DNA of 64,000 bases from assembly GCA_021234155.1 (NCBI GenBank), contig JAJEKV010000050.1:2925842-2989841 (forward strand), written 5' to 3'. Made by a program: the position numbers and the translations under genes. This document shows, in pieces, positions 1 to 12,165 of this stretch (its first letter is position 1; every line of letters starts with the position of its first letter). Under the pieces are notes generated by a model. The model did not search any database. It worked only from the letters and a program-made list of their open reading frames with translations, and had not been told where the DNA came from. Source of the DNA: Isoetes taiwanensis. Taxonomy: Eukaryota > Streptophyta > Lycopodiopsida > Isoetales > Isoetaceae.

Positions 1-190
1 TAGCAAAATTGTATTCCAAATACACTTCGCTATCGAAGGAAAGCAAAAGTGTATTTCGCTTTTATTTGTTGGGAAATACACTTTCGCTTAACAAATATGG
101 TCAAAGTATTCCAAATACACTAATACATTTTGGCTTACTTGTTAAACTTAAAAGTGTACTCTGAATACACTTCGCTATTTGTGAAAATTT
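1..190. repeat. Palindromic GTGTATT/AATACAC motif cluster
   Basis: The first 190 bases carry repeated TGTATTCCAAATACAC-like words and related halves such as AAGTGTATTTCG and GAAATACACTTTCGC, in both orientations, together with TTCGCT words. The motif is self-complementary (GTGTATT and AATACAC are reverse complements). Clusters like this are common in subterminal parts of DNA transposons, but no terminal repeat or coding sequence is visible and the cluster runs off the left edge. The element type is not assigned. Confidence 0.4.
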
Positions 191-1243
191 GTTTATGCAA
201 GCCGAGTTTTTAGGTGTGCAAGTGTGCTTTTCGGGACCAGAAAATGTCTAAAACATTTTTGAAGTAGTCAGATATTTCTTCATTTAGTATTAATTTTTTT
301 AATTAAAAATGCTTATTTTTTGTAGTGTTTAGGATCTTATTCTCGTCTTATATTCAAATACGTTTTACTTGCATGATTTGTCTCCTTTTTTTGTTACTTC
401 TAACAACGCTTCTTACAGGTGCAAGGTAGAAGCTTAAATCTATAAAGGGTACCATTAAGATTACTAGAAGCCACACCCATAGAATAATGTCGACACCGCT
501 AAAGGACCCGATAAAGGAGATCAACCTCTAGTTCACAATCCACTCATTGCCATTGCCTGCAAAGAGCATTTAGATTAGCATATTTTGAGAACATTTTATA
601 GCAATGCGTTTAGTTACAAAGAGCATCCATCTCACAAAGTTGTATGCCATTCGACTTAGATCGGGCCGCATCTTTTGTTCATGTACAAAGTCTTCACAAA
701 CCGCCCGGTTCGAAAAGGATCTAAGAAGGCTAGCTTACGATTAGTGTAGAAATGACATGCATGTCACATAGTACCCTTTGAAAAAGAAGATAATACATCC
801 CAACCATTCACATGATCTTAGGGGTCAAAATAGAAGATGATTACGTACACTCAAAACCTCTTCAACATATATAAAGATTGTACTTGCTTAAGTAAAAGTT
901 CGAGTCGTCGATTTCATGTTCCCAAACCTTAGGCGCAACCATATTTTATAATTCAAAATCATAGGCAACCTCAATCGAGAAATGAGAGGCACCCAGATGC
1001 CCAGACATATGCTATGTGTCATAGAATTGATGGATCTGATGATCGAGTTAGGCACATCTTGTTTAATAGGCACGAAAGCATACGCTTTAGGGTCGTAGGA
1101 CCGACGGATCCAAGACGCACCTCATTAAGAATATTCACTCTCTTTTCGTGTCGATTATTACTAGTCCTAAGATATACTAGTGCTAAGATAATAACGTGTA
1201 TGAGGTGAACGACTCAGATCGATGAATCCGAAAACCAAAGTAG

Positions 1244-1637
1244 TCAAAATAGAAGTAGGGTCGTTGTTATTCCCTGGCGCCCAATCCTAAGGCGACGCGT
1301 GTCATCGCCCAATACTACGGAATAGAAGTTGGGTTGCTTCATTCGCCCACCTGCTTGCTTTGTTACTCACCGTTATTTGTTGTTCTTTGTCATTGCTATT
1401 CTTCGCTATTCTTCATCGAAAAAGGTCGTTTCTTAACCCATTTTCTTTTCTGTTCTTGGCCGGAACGGCTTTGCAAGGCAGGATCTTCCTAGGGCATGAT
1501 CTTCGCAGGGCAGCATCGAATCTATCAATAGATGTCTGATCTTCACTGAATCCCTTAAAATACATTCAAGAACTCTTCAAATCTGCTCAAAATCTCGTTC
1601 TTGGCGGAACCGCTTAGCTCCCCTACTTCTATTTTGA
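1244..1637. mobile_element. Possible small element bounded by 17-bp inverted repeats
   Basis: TCAAAATAGAAGTAGGG at 1244-1260 is the exact reverse complement of 1621-1637, giving a 394-bp interval with perfect 17-bp terminal inverted repeats and no coding capacity. This is the size and shape of a MITE. No convincing target-site duplication is seen at the borders. The foldback at 1637-1755 abuts the right end, so the true borders could differ. Confidence 0.35.
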
Positions 1638-1755
1638 TGGGGAAAAGAAATGGGTTCCCCTTTTCCGATTCAGCCGGTGACCCGGCTCTCGGGCCATCAC
1701 GGTCACGGGACCCCACCCCGGACCGGAAAAGGGGACCCCATTTCCTTTCCCCCAT
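1637..1755. repeat. Foldback (hairpin) sequence
   Basis: The sequence at 1637-1667 (ATGGGGAAAAGAAATGGG onward) pairs with 1724-1755, its imperfect reverse complement. The GC-rich loop of about 56 bases itself contains CCGGTGACCCGG- and CACGGTCACGGG-type complementary words. This could form a long stem-loop, as in foldback MITEs or precursors of small RNAs. Nothing shows transcription. Confidence 0.5.
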
Positions 1756-2242
1756 ACAAGACACACCTCGTTTTAGAGAATATGCACTTTCTTTAGTGCC
1801 GAGTATAATAGTGCTAGGATGTTATGTGGAATGCAAAGAGGGAGTGCATTATGTCAAGAATGGAGTGCGAGTTTCCATTTTCAGATAGAATGGTTGCCAC
1901 ATGTCAACATCTCATTTGCTAATAAACAAGAATGCTCTCCCACTTTCCTTGACGTATTAGGGTGAAATCACACTATACGGGGTTCTCCAAGATGACATGT
2001 CAACGAGGGTTAACAAAATTTCGTGGAAACTACCTGAAGCGATCACACCAAGCGGGAAGAACAGGCCATGCATCACGCCACGGCAGCCAATCTGCAGCAC
2101 CTGCGCTTGGATGGATTTGCCTCAGGGATCACGCGCTTCAAGTACTTCGTCTTTTGTGCAGATTTCAGAGCCTAATGCGGAACCTGGGTAAGTTTTCTTC
2201 CACAGCTTTTGTTGACATGGTTCTATAACGCAACATACTTCT

Positions 2243-3420
2243 TTGCCTCTGATGCTTTGCTTTAAATGCCTTTTTATCAGTTTAACTGATGGAACAGAAA
2301 GTGAATTACAATCTGAGAGGCCGTCAAACTTCAAATTGCTACTTGTTCTTCTTCAACTAATGCAAGTTACAGACAACTCATTATTCTTGCTACATCTCAG
2401 GCTCCTTCAATGGATGAGGTCAGTCTTGGCATTGTTATCCGCTTTCCATTCAAGTATTTTTCGTGAAAATACTCCAAGAAGAATATGGCAATATAATCGG
2501 AGACTAGGATTAGATTTGGTTCTGCTACACACATACAATGATCTTGATTTCAAAAGAAGGTTGCGGATTTCCAGAGGCACATTCCAATACTTGTGTTATG
2601 AGTTAGGCCCTATCATACAAAGAAAGAACACAAAGTTTAGAATGGCTATTCCAGTTGAAAATAAGATCATGATGGCATTGACAAGGTTAGCCACAGGAAA
2701 CATCATAACAGGTATTGCAGATTCATTTCGAGTTGGATACGCCGACGGTCCAAAAATGTTGATAGAATTTGCGTAAAGTGTCAATACATGCTTGAAGGAA
2801 TTGTACATCAAGTGGCCATCACTTGCACGCTTGAAAAAAAAAGTTTGAAAGCATTCTGCGGTGTCCCATTTGTTGTTGGCACTATAGATGGCGCCATATT
2901 CCCATTATTGGTCCTAAGATATCGCCTCAAGAATACAATAGAAAGGGCTTCCACTCTATTTTATTGCAGGTTATAGTGAGCAACAAAGGGCTTATTTGGG
3001 ACTTTGATATTGGGTGGCTGTGAAGCATCCATGATTGGACACTTTTCCAAAGATCCGCAGCGGTCATCGATTATCATGAGCGGTTTCCTTGCTCCCCATC
3101 GCTTGGTAGGCGATGCTATGTATCCACCTCGGAATTACATGCTCACCCCGCTCAAAGGAAGCAAGGATGGTCTCGTCAAGAGAGCAAGATATTGGAACTA
3201 TGTCCAATCAAGCACAAGAATGCCCGTGAGAACAAGCATTTGGTAGGTCAAAGCTAGATTCGTAATTTCGCTAAAGTTTAAATGACATGGATTTGGAAAA
3301 TGTGGTGACCGTTGTGGCAACTTGTTTAGTGTTACATAACTTGTGCATTTGCATAATGACGGATTTGATGATAACCGGGTTTCGTAAGCAAAAGAAGAGC
3401 TTCAATGTACCCATGATTCA
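2243..3420 (+). pseudogene. PIF/Harbinger (HARBI1-like) transposase, broken
   Basis: The N-terminal part (about 2414-2776) reads like the helical region of HARBI1-type nucleases, with RRLRISRGTFQYL and an ALTRLATG segment. The DDE nuclease follows in pieces: GTIDGA gives the first catalytic Asp (2887-2889), VGDAMYP the second (3112-3114), and EQAFGRSK the Glu (3230-3232, in another frame). A closing CLVLHNLCI matches the family's conserved VLHN motif. Stop codons and at least two frame changes split it, so it is inactive. No terminal inverted repeats or adjacent MYB-like partner gene were found. Confidence 0.8.
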
Positions 3421-3479
3421 TGAAAGAGAGGTCCAATCATGCAAACGACTTCGTACTAGTGGTGGACGGTAGGTGTCGA

Positions 3480-6400
3480 TTGTTGCCGCTTTGGAAACAA
3501 TTAACTATCGCAGCTTATGGCATTCGTGGCTTGCATGGCACTTCATTAATGGGAGGCGCAGGCATTGGCTAGAAGTACGTAAAAGTGATGATATGGTGGG
3601 AGCCTATGACAAAGAAATGAGGCCGCCAAACTAAATGCTATTGCCATGTATGTGAACAAAACTCGATGAGTTAATGAATACTAAAAAGAACTAATCATGT
3701 AAGAACATTCCATGTCGCTGATCTTCTTTTAATAAATGATCTTCATTCAATTAAGTTCAAAGAACCGCCCCGCCTTCTAAACTTTGTTTCGCTCAATGGT
3801 TGCGAGATTCCGCTTTGATATACTATTTTGTGATGTGCCTATTTTGTAGTCAAATAAGAGAGAACCGAAGTTGTGAGTTAAAGCACAAAGAAAGTGATAA
3901 GGTGTGTCCATTGACAATGCTATAAAGATCGTGGTGTGTTCCTTGTGGCATTGTCCACTTTCATGTTCATATGGTGGACATCTTTAATTCTTGATTTTGG
4001 AAGAAATTCTTTTTTAGTTTGCATCTTTTTAGTGTGTGACGCTTCTCTATTGTTGAATATTACATTGTGTGGATATATCGTTATTATTTAGGTCACTGCC
4101 CAATGATGTAACAATGTTTTACGAAAGTAGTATAGGCATTTCCATGGGCTTATTTAAAGGGGTTGTATAAATAAGATTATTTGAAGCTTTTCTTTCACTT
4201 GCAAAGTTTTGGGCATGATTGGCGTGAGATGGGTACTAAGGCAAAGCAAAATTAAGTGTGACTTGAAGGCAAATAGGTGGTACACATATGTTTTATTGGT
4301 GTGCATGCCCCTGTTTTGCTTCAACAGGCATGGATTAGTGCCTGGATGCTTTCTTCAGTATATACATACTACAAAATAATTGACAGGTATATTTGAAATA
4401 CTTACTAAAGGCGAGGCTCCCTTAGTTTTCTGGACAGCTTCCAAGAAGGCAGTCAAAGTCTGATCAGGTTTAGGCTTAACAAATCAGGTCACCATGCAGC
4501 CTGTTATACCTAAGAAGATTGGTTGAAGACAAATAGTGAAAGATGTATCAATCCAATTGAGCACCTTCCTATAAGGAGTAAAAGCGATAATTTAAAACAG
4601 GCAAAGCAACTTGTCAACTTGTTTGTTGTGACCCCATCTATATTTTCACTACCAAGCAAAATCTGATAATTCAAATAGCTTCATGCATGGCATTCCGAGA
4701 ATTGCAAGCCAAATATCATGTCCAATTGATGGTTTAATTGTATTCCAAATATATGCACGTGTGACGTGTCCACAAACATGTGACATGGGTTTAGACTAGC
4801 CGTAAGATCTTCATCTAAGAAAATGGATGGTCGAGAAAGGAATTGGACGACGCCTGGAGAACGACGCAGCGTTCATCTTTCTTTTTGCGGATTGTAGAGT
4901 GCCGCGACCTCTTAAATCGGCCTCCGTTTTGGTGGATCGTTGCAGATACCTCACGGGAAGAGGTAAAAGAATTGTTTTGTAGCTCTGTATCTGAGGGAAG
5001 ATATATTTCTGAAGCCGGATGTTTCTTTTGATCAGTCTGCCCTGTGTTTTTCCGGATTCCTGCTGAGACTTCAGGCCAAGTACATATTTATTTTTTCAGC
5101 TTATTTAAAAAGATATAGCCTTAACATACTGGGATGAACCCTAACTAGGTCCATAATTTGGACTGTAAAGATGTTAGAAACTTTGGCGTTCTGCAATTTC
5201 CTTTTGCTGCAAAGGTCTTAGAGAACTTAGAATAGATGGATGGATGGATGTATAGGAAAAATTAAAAAAATTCCGTAGTGAAGACTTTGGAATGTTTTTC
5301 TTTCTATATTGCAGATCATAGTACCTTAACAACCTGGCCCTCAAGTTTTAGTGCTGAGGTGAGATTTCAGCCGTTGCTTGCAGTGGTATTACCCACCAGT
5401 AACACATTAAAAGTGCATAAACACCTAGTTTGTTATGCCAAATGGCCATAAAACACCTAGTTTGTTACGAAAACCACCATAAAACCACTACAAAACCACC
5501 ATAAAACTCTCGGGCCCACCCCCGAGTTTGTTATAGTGGGGCATAACATCCGAGTTCTAGGGTGTTATCCCTCTCATAACATGCCTCTGACTAGATCCGA
5601 ATTCATCTTACTTTGTTCTTCACTCATTTTCTGGAAAATCCCAATTTGTTTAGAAGACTGATTTTCTTCGTTTTCATGATGTATAAATTTCACTGCAAAT
5701 GTCTTGTCGTTCATACATCCATTTCCCTTACTTTACAAACTTGGTGGGTTTGTTACAACAGCTGATCCGTCAATGCTGTTAGATGAGGTTCGTACATGTT
5801 CCTGATTTTGGCTGACCTGTGATATAGATAGCAGGATTGGAACCACCAAAGTTTATCTTTAAATACTAATGGTATGAACTGAAGGACGAGCATTGGTCTG
5901 AATGATACCAGATAACATTCATAAAAAAATTACATAAGAGCCGCAAAGAATGAACAGTAACGACGCCATCGGGGCCAAGGATATATTCGTGTCTTGATGC
6001 CACTATCCTTGTGCTCGACGTGCACAGGATTCCACTCTTGGTATCTAGGAAAGTATATAGGGCCAGGGATAACCTTAAAAACTTCATAGATTTAATAGCG
6101 CCTTCCATCAGGGACAAGGATACATTCCTGTCTTAACAGAGTTTACATGCATAGGATTTGACTGTTGATTCAGAAAAGTTGCATAAGTGTGAGCATCTTC
6201 TGCCTCCATGAGGCTGATTTCATCCATCTTCATCTCAAGTCTGACTCCTAAATACTTCATATAACATCTTTCTTGCATTAAGAGATGTACGTTCTTTATG
6301 ATAAGTCTTCATTGTCAAAACGGCATACTGTCTTAACCAAGACTCATGCAATGTCCAGATATATTAATGTTATATTAGCATAACGTCTATTACTATTAGC

Positions 6401-7120
6401 ATAACGTCTCTTACTAATGTTATGCAGAGGTCCATATCAACCTGTCAAAGCCAATATCCAGTTCCTACTTTGGTGAATACATGATGACACCATCATGTTT
6501 CTGATATACTGATGTTAGCGTGAGGAGAGAGTAAACAGATTTGAAAGATGAGGAAATCGTCCTTACTTCTCCAGTTCTGTGCGTGAGGAGAGAGTAAACA
6601 GATTTGAAAGATGAGGAAATCGTCCTTACTTCTCCAGTTCTGGACCGTAGAGCCATTCTGTGAGTGTTAATCTGTCCTTGTAACAACTTCTCCATGATTC
6701 CATGCTTCACCCCAGCTGGGCATTTCAAGCTCTGGGGATAGCATATCATCATTTAACATGCCAAAATACATGAGAAAGGAACAAATGCATGCATGTTTAT
6801 GACCTTTATGATCATGCATGTACAAGTAGTACACAGACAATTAGGCACAATCCTTCACACTTCCAAGATGATCGGCATGAGATATTGGCACTTTTAGAGG
6901 GCCTACTCGATGATCTATGAGATTCCTTACAGATATATGCCCATGGCAAAAATTTATTGACAGGAATAATGCAAGCCATCCAAAGTGCACCTTGGCCAGC
7001 GTGGAAGTTGTCTTGGCCTTAGGTGTCAATTTAATATAGTTGTGGTGCCCTTCATAGTCCCCCTTTAGTTTTCCCTTTGTGAAAGAAGCAACAAAATGGT
7101 GCCCGTGGATATTCTACTCT
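3480..7120. other. Gene-free stretch
   Basis: Only short open frames without recognisable similarity are present. The region holds AT-rich unique-looking DNA, repeated AAACACCTAGTTTGTTA words near 5425-5475, and the tandem duplication listed at 6518-6642. No promoter or RNA gene was recognised. Confidence 0.5.
6518..6642. repeat. Perfect 62-bp tandem duplication
   Basis: The segment starting GCGTGAGGAGAGAGTAAACA at 6518 is repeated exactly from 6581, with a unit of 62-63 bp. No divergence is seen between copies, so the duplication is recent or an assembly effect. Confidence 0.9.
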
Positions 7121-7305
7121 TAACTAGGACCGCGGGAAAAAAACATTGGTCTTCTTTGCATGTTGTAACCTGTGCTTAGCTCTATATCACCATTGGCCTT
7201 TAGAATGCTGCTGTATTTAACTAGGACCGTGGGAAAAAAACATTGGTCTTCTTTGCATGTTGTAAACCGTGCTTAGCTCTATATCACCATTGGCCTTTAG
7301 AATGC
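7121..7305. repeat. Tandem duplication, 87/88-bp copies
   Basis: 7121-7207 and 7218-7305 are near-identical, beginning TAACTAGGACCG and ending CCTTTAGAATGC, with a few substitutions. They lie about 330 bp upstream of the first coding exon of the gene at 7637. Confidence 0.85.
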
Positions 7306-7636
7306 ATTTAGGTTTTAAGCACATTGTTAACAGAAGGTTTGCACCCGTTTCCAACATATCTTCCTTTCATTCTGCTTGTCATAATTTGAATTGTTCTTCT
7401 ACCAGAGCAGGGATGGCTATGCAATCTAATTTGTATTATCACAAGGAAGGAAAAAGTTATCTACCATCGGAAAAGAGGCTGCCCATGACTTTGCGCATTA
7501 TTTGATACCAGAGTGGAGCATGACGATCCAATTTTCTAAATGGTACCAAGAGGTACGCCCATCTAAATTGATAAACAAATTGGTGATCTGTTAGTGGGCT
7601 GATGTGCTCAACTCAACCATTTTTCAGAAATTGAAA

Positions 7637-10600
7637 ATGCCTGGAGGAAGAACTGGAGACTCAAGTATGCTCTCTAGATCCATTCCTTCTATTCTAGTTA
7701 AAGAGCAGTTTACTTACGTAGTTGGATGTTCTCAGGGAGGAGTCGACAAGGGAGGAGTCGACGGAATATCCTATCGATCACAGTGGATATTGAAGATGGA
7801 CGCACAGAACACATTGTATTAAAAGAAGGAGATATACCAGGGGAAGTTTCCAAAAAATTTTGCAATGATCATCACCTACCACCTCAATTTATTGCTCCAT
7901 TGACAGAACACATTAGTAACAATGTCTCGACAACGAGGTATGGATAGAATAATATGCTTAGCAAGTGGAGTTAGTTGAATAACTAGGACTTAGCATGTAC
8001 CACTTCTTTGCAGCAAAGAAAAACCAAAAAGTGCGCCATCGTCTTCACAAGATATGAAAACTGATAAGAAACGTGACCTAAAAAGTGATCTAACATTGAC
8101 TCACCTGATTCAAAATGTAGAGACACCCGTGAATGTTTCTCCAGAGAACAAGCATCTAACTAATGAAGCTTCTTGTTCTACAACATCAAAGCCCCAACAT
8201 GATTTACCAATTTCTCACACAAAACAACATAAGAAACAGCGATTGTCCGACAGGTTACTAGCACCAACTCGTTCTTCTACAACAAAAGCTGTAGTTGCTA
8301 ACCCACCTGAAAAGGCCGAGAATAAGGATATCTATATATCTGATCCTCTTCCTGACAAAGTGGTAGGTGTCAATTATTTCCTTTAAATGGAAGAAGTGGA
8401 TAGTTGCATAACCTCACTTCTATATATGCTAATGTGTCAAAGCCCTAGAAAGGATAGCTGTCCAATTATTTTTCTGTGTAGGAATAAACTGTTTATCTGT
8501 TTAAGCTATGCTATTTTATTTATAGAGGGCCACGAGTTTGCGCCTTTACACCGAATTTGTGAGGCAACAGACTAAGCTTGAGGATGAGGCACAACTACTA
8601 ATGGAGGAGTATAAAGAGAAAATAGAAAGAGAGAAACCAGTTTGTTCAAAGGTGTGTTGAAGTTAAATCACAAGAACTTACAAATGAATGTGATCGCTTC
8701 CCTATTTCTCTTCAAAAATTTCAGTGTGCTGGCAATAGTTAGCATACAATTGTATGGTGGATTGCATGGCGACAATCTTGGAATTCTAAACGAATCGCTA
8801 TTCTTGGAAGGAAGAGTCTTTGCAACTCTCTTATGGTTGAATTAATGTCTGTTTTTATATAACAAACATCATTTTCCCCCAAGTTTATGCTTTGGATATA
8901 TTAGCAACTTGCAATAATAAGCTTGAAACAATATTTATGTTATCACACTGTATTCTGCATTTAAGGTGAATCTTGATCATTTTCTTTCAGAGAAGTAAGA
9001 AGCTAATGCGAGCAAGAGAAAAAGCAGCTGCACATTTCAGTAATTATGGTGAACTTTTGTATCGGGAAGCAATAGCTAAACAAATACGAAGGCAAAATTT
9101 GTCTGAGAAAAAACAGAAGGAGGATGAGATGAATGAGATAAAGCACCTGAATCCAACACCTGAGATCAGGTTTTAACTTGAACCTTAGCCACAAAGATTT
9201 CGCCTTCTTTTGCTTTCTATAAAATGGAAAGCGATATGTAGATCTTGTGCCGTTCAATATCAGAAGTTATTAACAAAGAAATTATAGGTTCATTTCATAA
9301 AATTACTATTTGTCTTTTTAGTAAGTTTGCGAAGGAGCTTAGCTTGCATGAGTCAGTTTGGGAGAGACTCATAAATCACAAGCCAGATGAAAAACGTCTA
9401 CAGGAAAAACGTCAACAGGTATACCTGTGAGTTATATAGAGTTTTCTGTTTGTGTATGTTTTGGTTGATCTGACTTCTATTTACACTTTGGCACAGCTAT
9501 GGGAGATGAGATTTATGGAATGCACGTTTAAACCGCACATCAGACGTTACAGAGCTGAGGGTGTTAGTGAAGAGCCTATTAGTATTAGTCGGTTCGATCA
9601 CTTGTTTTATGATGCAGAACATCGGCGCAAACGCCAAGAAGAACTTGAAAAATGGTTCTCAGATGAGTAAGATTCCATCTTTGTGATAGCATGCATGGCA
9701 CGTGATATATTTCCTTTTAAATTCCTCACATAGATTGAGGCGCTATTTCAGGTATACATTCCAACCGCAAATAACAAGCCATCCAAGTATCAATCTCAAA
9801 AATGTTGAAGCAGGAGAGAATGTGTTTAATCGGCTTGTACAGTATGCTAACAAGCTGGTTGAAAAGAAAAGAAGGGTGCAACATGAACAAGAATTAGCAG
9901 ACCGCATAGACCCAACAACTAGCCGGGAACGATTCCGCCCGTCTACAGGTCGGAAGCCTTTAATTGAGGTAAAGCAGTGTTCAATTGACATGTATTTTGG
10001 GGGTTATTAATGACAAGTCACTTGGTTTATCATACAGAGAAACGTGGACTCCTTGCCAATTGGCGAATTTTTATATCGCATGGCATCGTTGATTGCTAGG
10101 AAAAAGATTGCATTAGCTGCAAAGAATAATCCAGAGATCCAGATATGTCATACTGGACGAAGGTCTGAAGCGCTTCTTGAACATATGCAAGAAAATCGAC
10201 TGAGGAGAATATTTGAGTACTTAGACATTGACAAGGTACAGATAACACCCTGGATTTAAATTCTTTCCGAAGCGTTAGTGTTATAATTCAAGTTTTAAGA
10301 TGCTTCCAGGATGGTGAGGTCGATTTAAATACTATTGACAAATCTCGGGTGACCGAGGAGGCCTTGCACGAGATTGAGCAAATAAAAGCACTGCAGGGAT
10401 TTGAAAATCCCATCTCTGTTGATAAATTTGTGAACCTCATGACATCAGTTCAGGTAAGTCCCATAAAGTCTTTGGGAAGCAAAGCTAGTGTTGAGATTTA
10501 ACAACGCTTAATTACTTGTACCATTTGTTTTACATGCTATTGTTCTCTAGGACATGGCTATTTCATAAACAAAAAGTTCTGTACAGAGTGGATCCAAATT

Positions 10601-11035
10601 ATCTTTGCTGAAAACAAAAAAAACTGGTGATTACGGGCACCCATTCAAGTTTAAAATGGCACCTTTATCTCGTTCCTTGGCAAAGGAGAGAAGAAAGTTC
10701 AGGTATCTTATGCTCTTGCATAATGATTATTAATACTTGATATCTACTTCAGGAGCTCTGACATGATGCTCTTGGTGCGGCAGAAATTATCATGAATGGT
10801 ACGAGTTGCTTGTATTGGAGGATAGGAAAAGGTTGGAGAAATTGGAAAGTCAGAAGAAAGAGAAGGAATTAAGCGAGATGAAAGAGTGTACATTTACTCC
10901 AATAATTCATCTGGGCAAGAACAGGAATAAAAAGGTAATGGGTCTACATTTCAAACCCCATATTTATATAGTGGACTACTAATGTTGTCTGGTCCACAGG
11001 GTCTCACCATCAATGGAGATATTGCAAAAGCATGA
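7637..11035 (+). CDS. Putative ciliary/basal-body coiled-coil protein, EF-hand-like, 13 exons
   Basis: In-frame exons: 7637-7664, 7736-7937, 8014-8362, 8526-8651, 8991-9169, 9322-9418, 9497-9666, 9734-9968, 10038-10235, 10310-10453, 10587-10702, 10784-10934, 11000-11035. All introns are GT-AG; total 2031 nt, 676 aa. An N-terminal domain (about residues 20-70) contains SITVDIEDGRTEHIVL and KFCNDHHLPPQF. A basic low-complexity stretch follows, then charged helices with repeated motifs CTFKPHI, YTFQPQI and CTFTPII plus LYxEA/LYREA-type units. The exon 9/10 junction makes DIDKDGEVDLNT, an EF-hand-like loop lacking the usual final Glu. Such N-terminal domains with TFxP repeats are, to my knowledge, found in proteins of flagellated algae and protists. 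The ciliary role is inferred and no symbol is given. The first exon is the least certain. Confidence 0.75.
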
Positions 11036-12165
11036 TAACAGTGTCCATGGTTTGTTTCATTGAATAATCCCCAGGTATTACCTATTTCTTTGGTTAATCA
11101 CATTTTTTCCATTTAAGTATAACCCCTTATGTTTTTCAGATAACAAACCTTTTGCACCCTGAAAGGCACTAGGGACAAGCAGAGAAATGGTTTATAATGT
11201 TTGTCTCAGGGAAATTGCATGTGCACAATATAGTGATAAAAAGAGAAGATAACACATGCACAACATTATGCATTTGATGAAGCCCCGTTTGGCAGGAAGG
11301 AGTTGTGATTTTTCATGTCAAGATGATATTCAAGGCTTGGTATCAGACTATCCATCTTGTATTTCTGCCTCTGCATTCTGATGATAAGATAGAGAATATC
11401 CTATTTTGCAAAGTTGCAACATACGTTGGATGTGTTTGTCCTCCTTAGGCTCTTGGCCCAAGTGTTTGACAGTACCTAGAAAGGGTAGCTTGTGAGAGAT
11501 ATACGATATGGTTTTGAGGTCTCAGACTGCAATATTATTAACCCCGAATAGGACTCCACCTATTACTTGAAACTGAGAACTGAACATATTCATGAGCTGA
11601 ACATATTCACGTGCCTTGTGTAATCAGCCCGTGTGATTTTGTAATTTATTCATGTGCATTGATAAAGAGGGTGGTTTTCAAAATTAAGAAGTTACTCCAT
11701 ATGAAGAGAATGATTTTTGATTAAGATGTTGATTGCCCGTACCAATGTGAAGAGTGCAAGCACCATGGAAAGGCCCTATGTTTGCACACAAATGATGTTA
11801 AAGCACAGGGGTGTGAGTGAAGAAGTCAGCCGGTGGGAGTGAAGTTTGGGATATATTCGGTGTTCGGTGGGATGATCCTTTTGCTGGTGCTGAAAAGCAT
11901 TGTGTTAATGACATTGATTCCAATACATGATTTCAAAATGAGAAGAAATGAAAAAGAAATCGAGTCCCTACATTACTTGAAGGATCATCATATTGACTAT
12001 AACATAACATGTTCCTCACAACATGACCAGGCGAAAAAGCATGACGAGGCCCAGTTGGTCGCTAATGGCGATCTCTCCAAGGCCCAGTTTGGCTTTAATG
12101 GAGATGTTCGTTATTATAATTTTATTCATAACTAGGGAATATTATTTTATCTCACGCGGAAGAGT
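11036..12165. other. Downstream flank without recognised gene
   Basis: This follows the stop codon at 11033-11035. The first few hundred bases probably include the 3' untranslated region, though no canonical AATAAA lies close by. A 100-codon open frame at 11833-12135 has one hydrophobic segment but no recognised similarity and is not called. Confidence 0.4.

Larger units (their letters stand above)
191..2242. other. Gene-free repeat-derived stretch
   Basis: No reading frame here has recognisable protein similarity. Part of it (about 925-1075) belongs to a dispersed module that also occurs near 52543-52700, 62229-62370 and 63371-63500. A 17-bp inverted repeat pair and a foldback are listed separately. 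I see nothing else. Confidence 0.5.

Noticed and set aside
11833-12135. 100-codon open frame with a hydrophobic stretch
   Set aside because: No similarity, no splice or promoter support; likely a chance frame.
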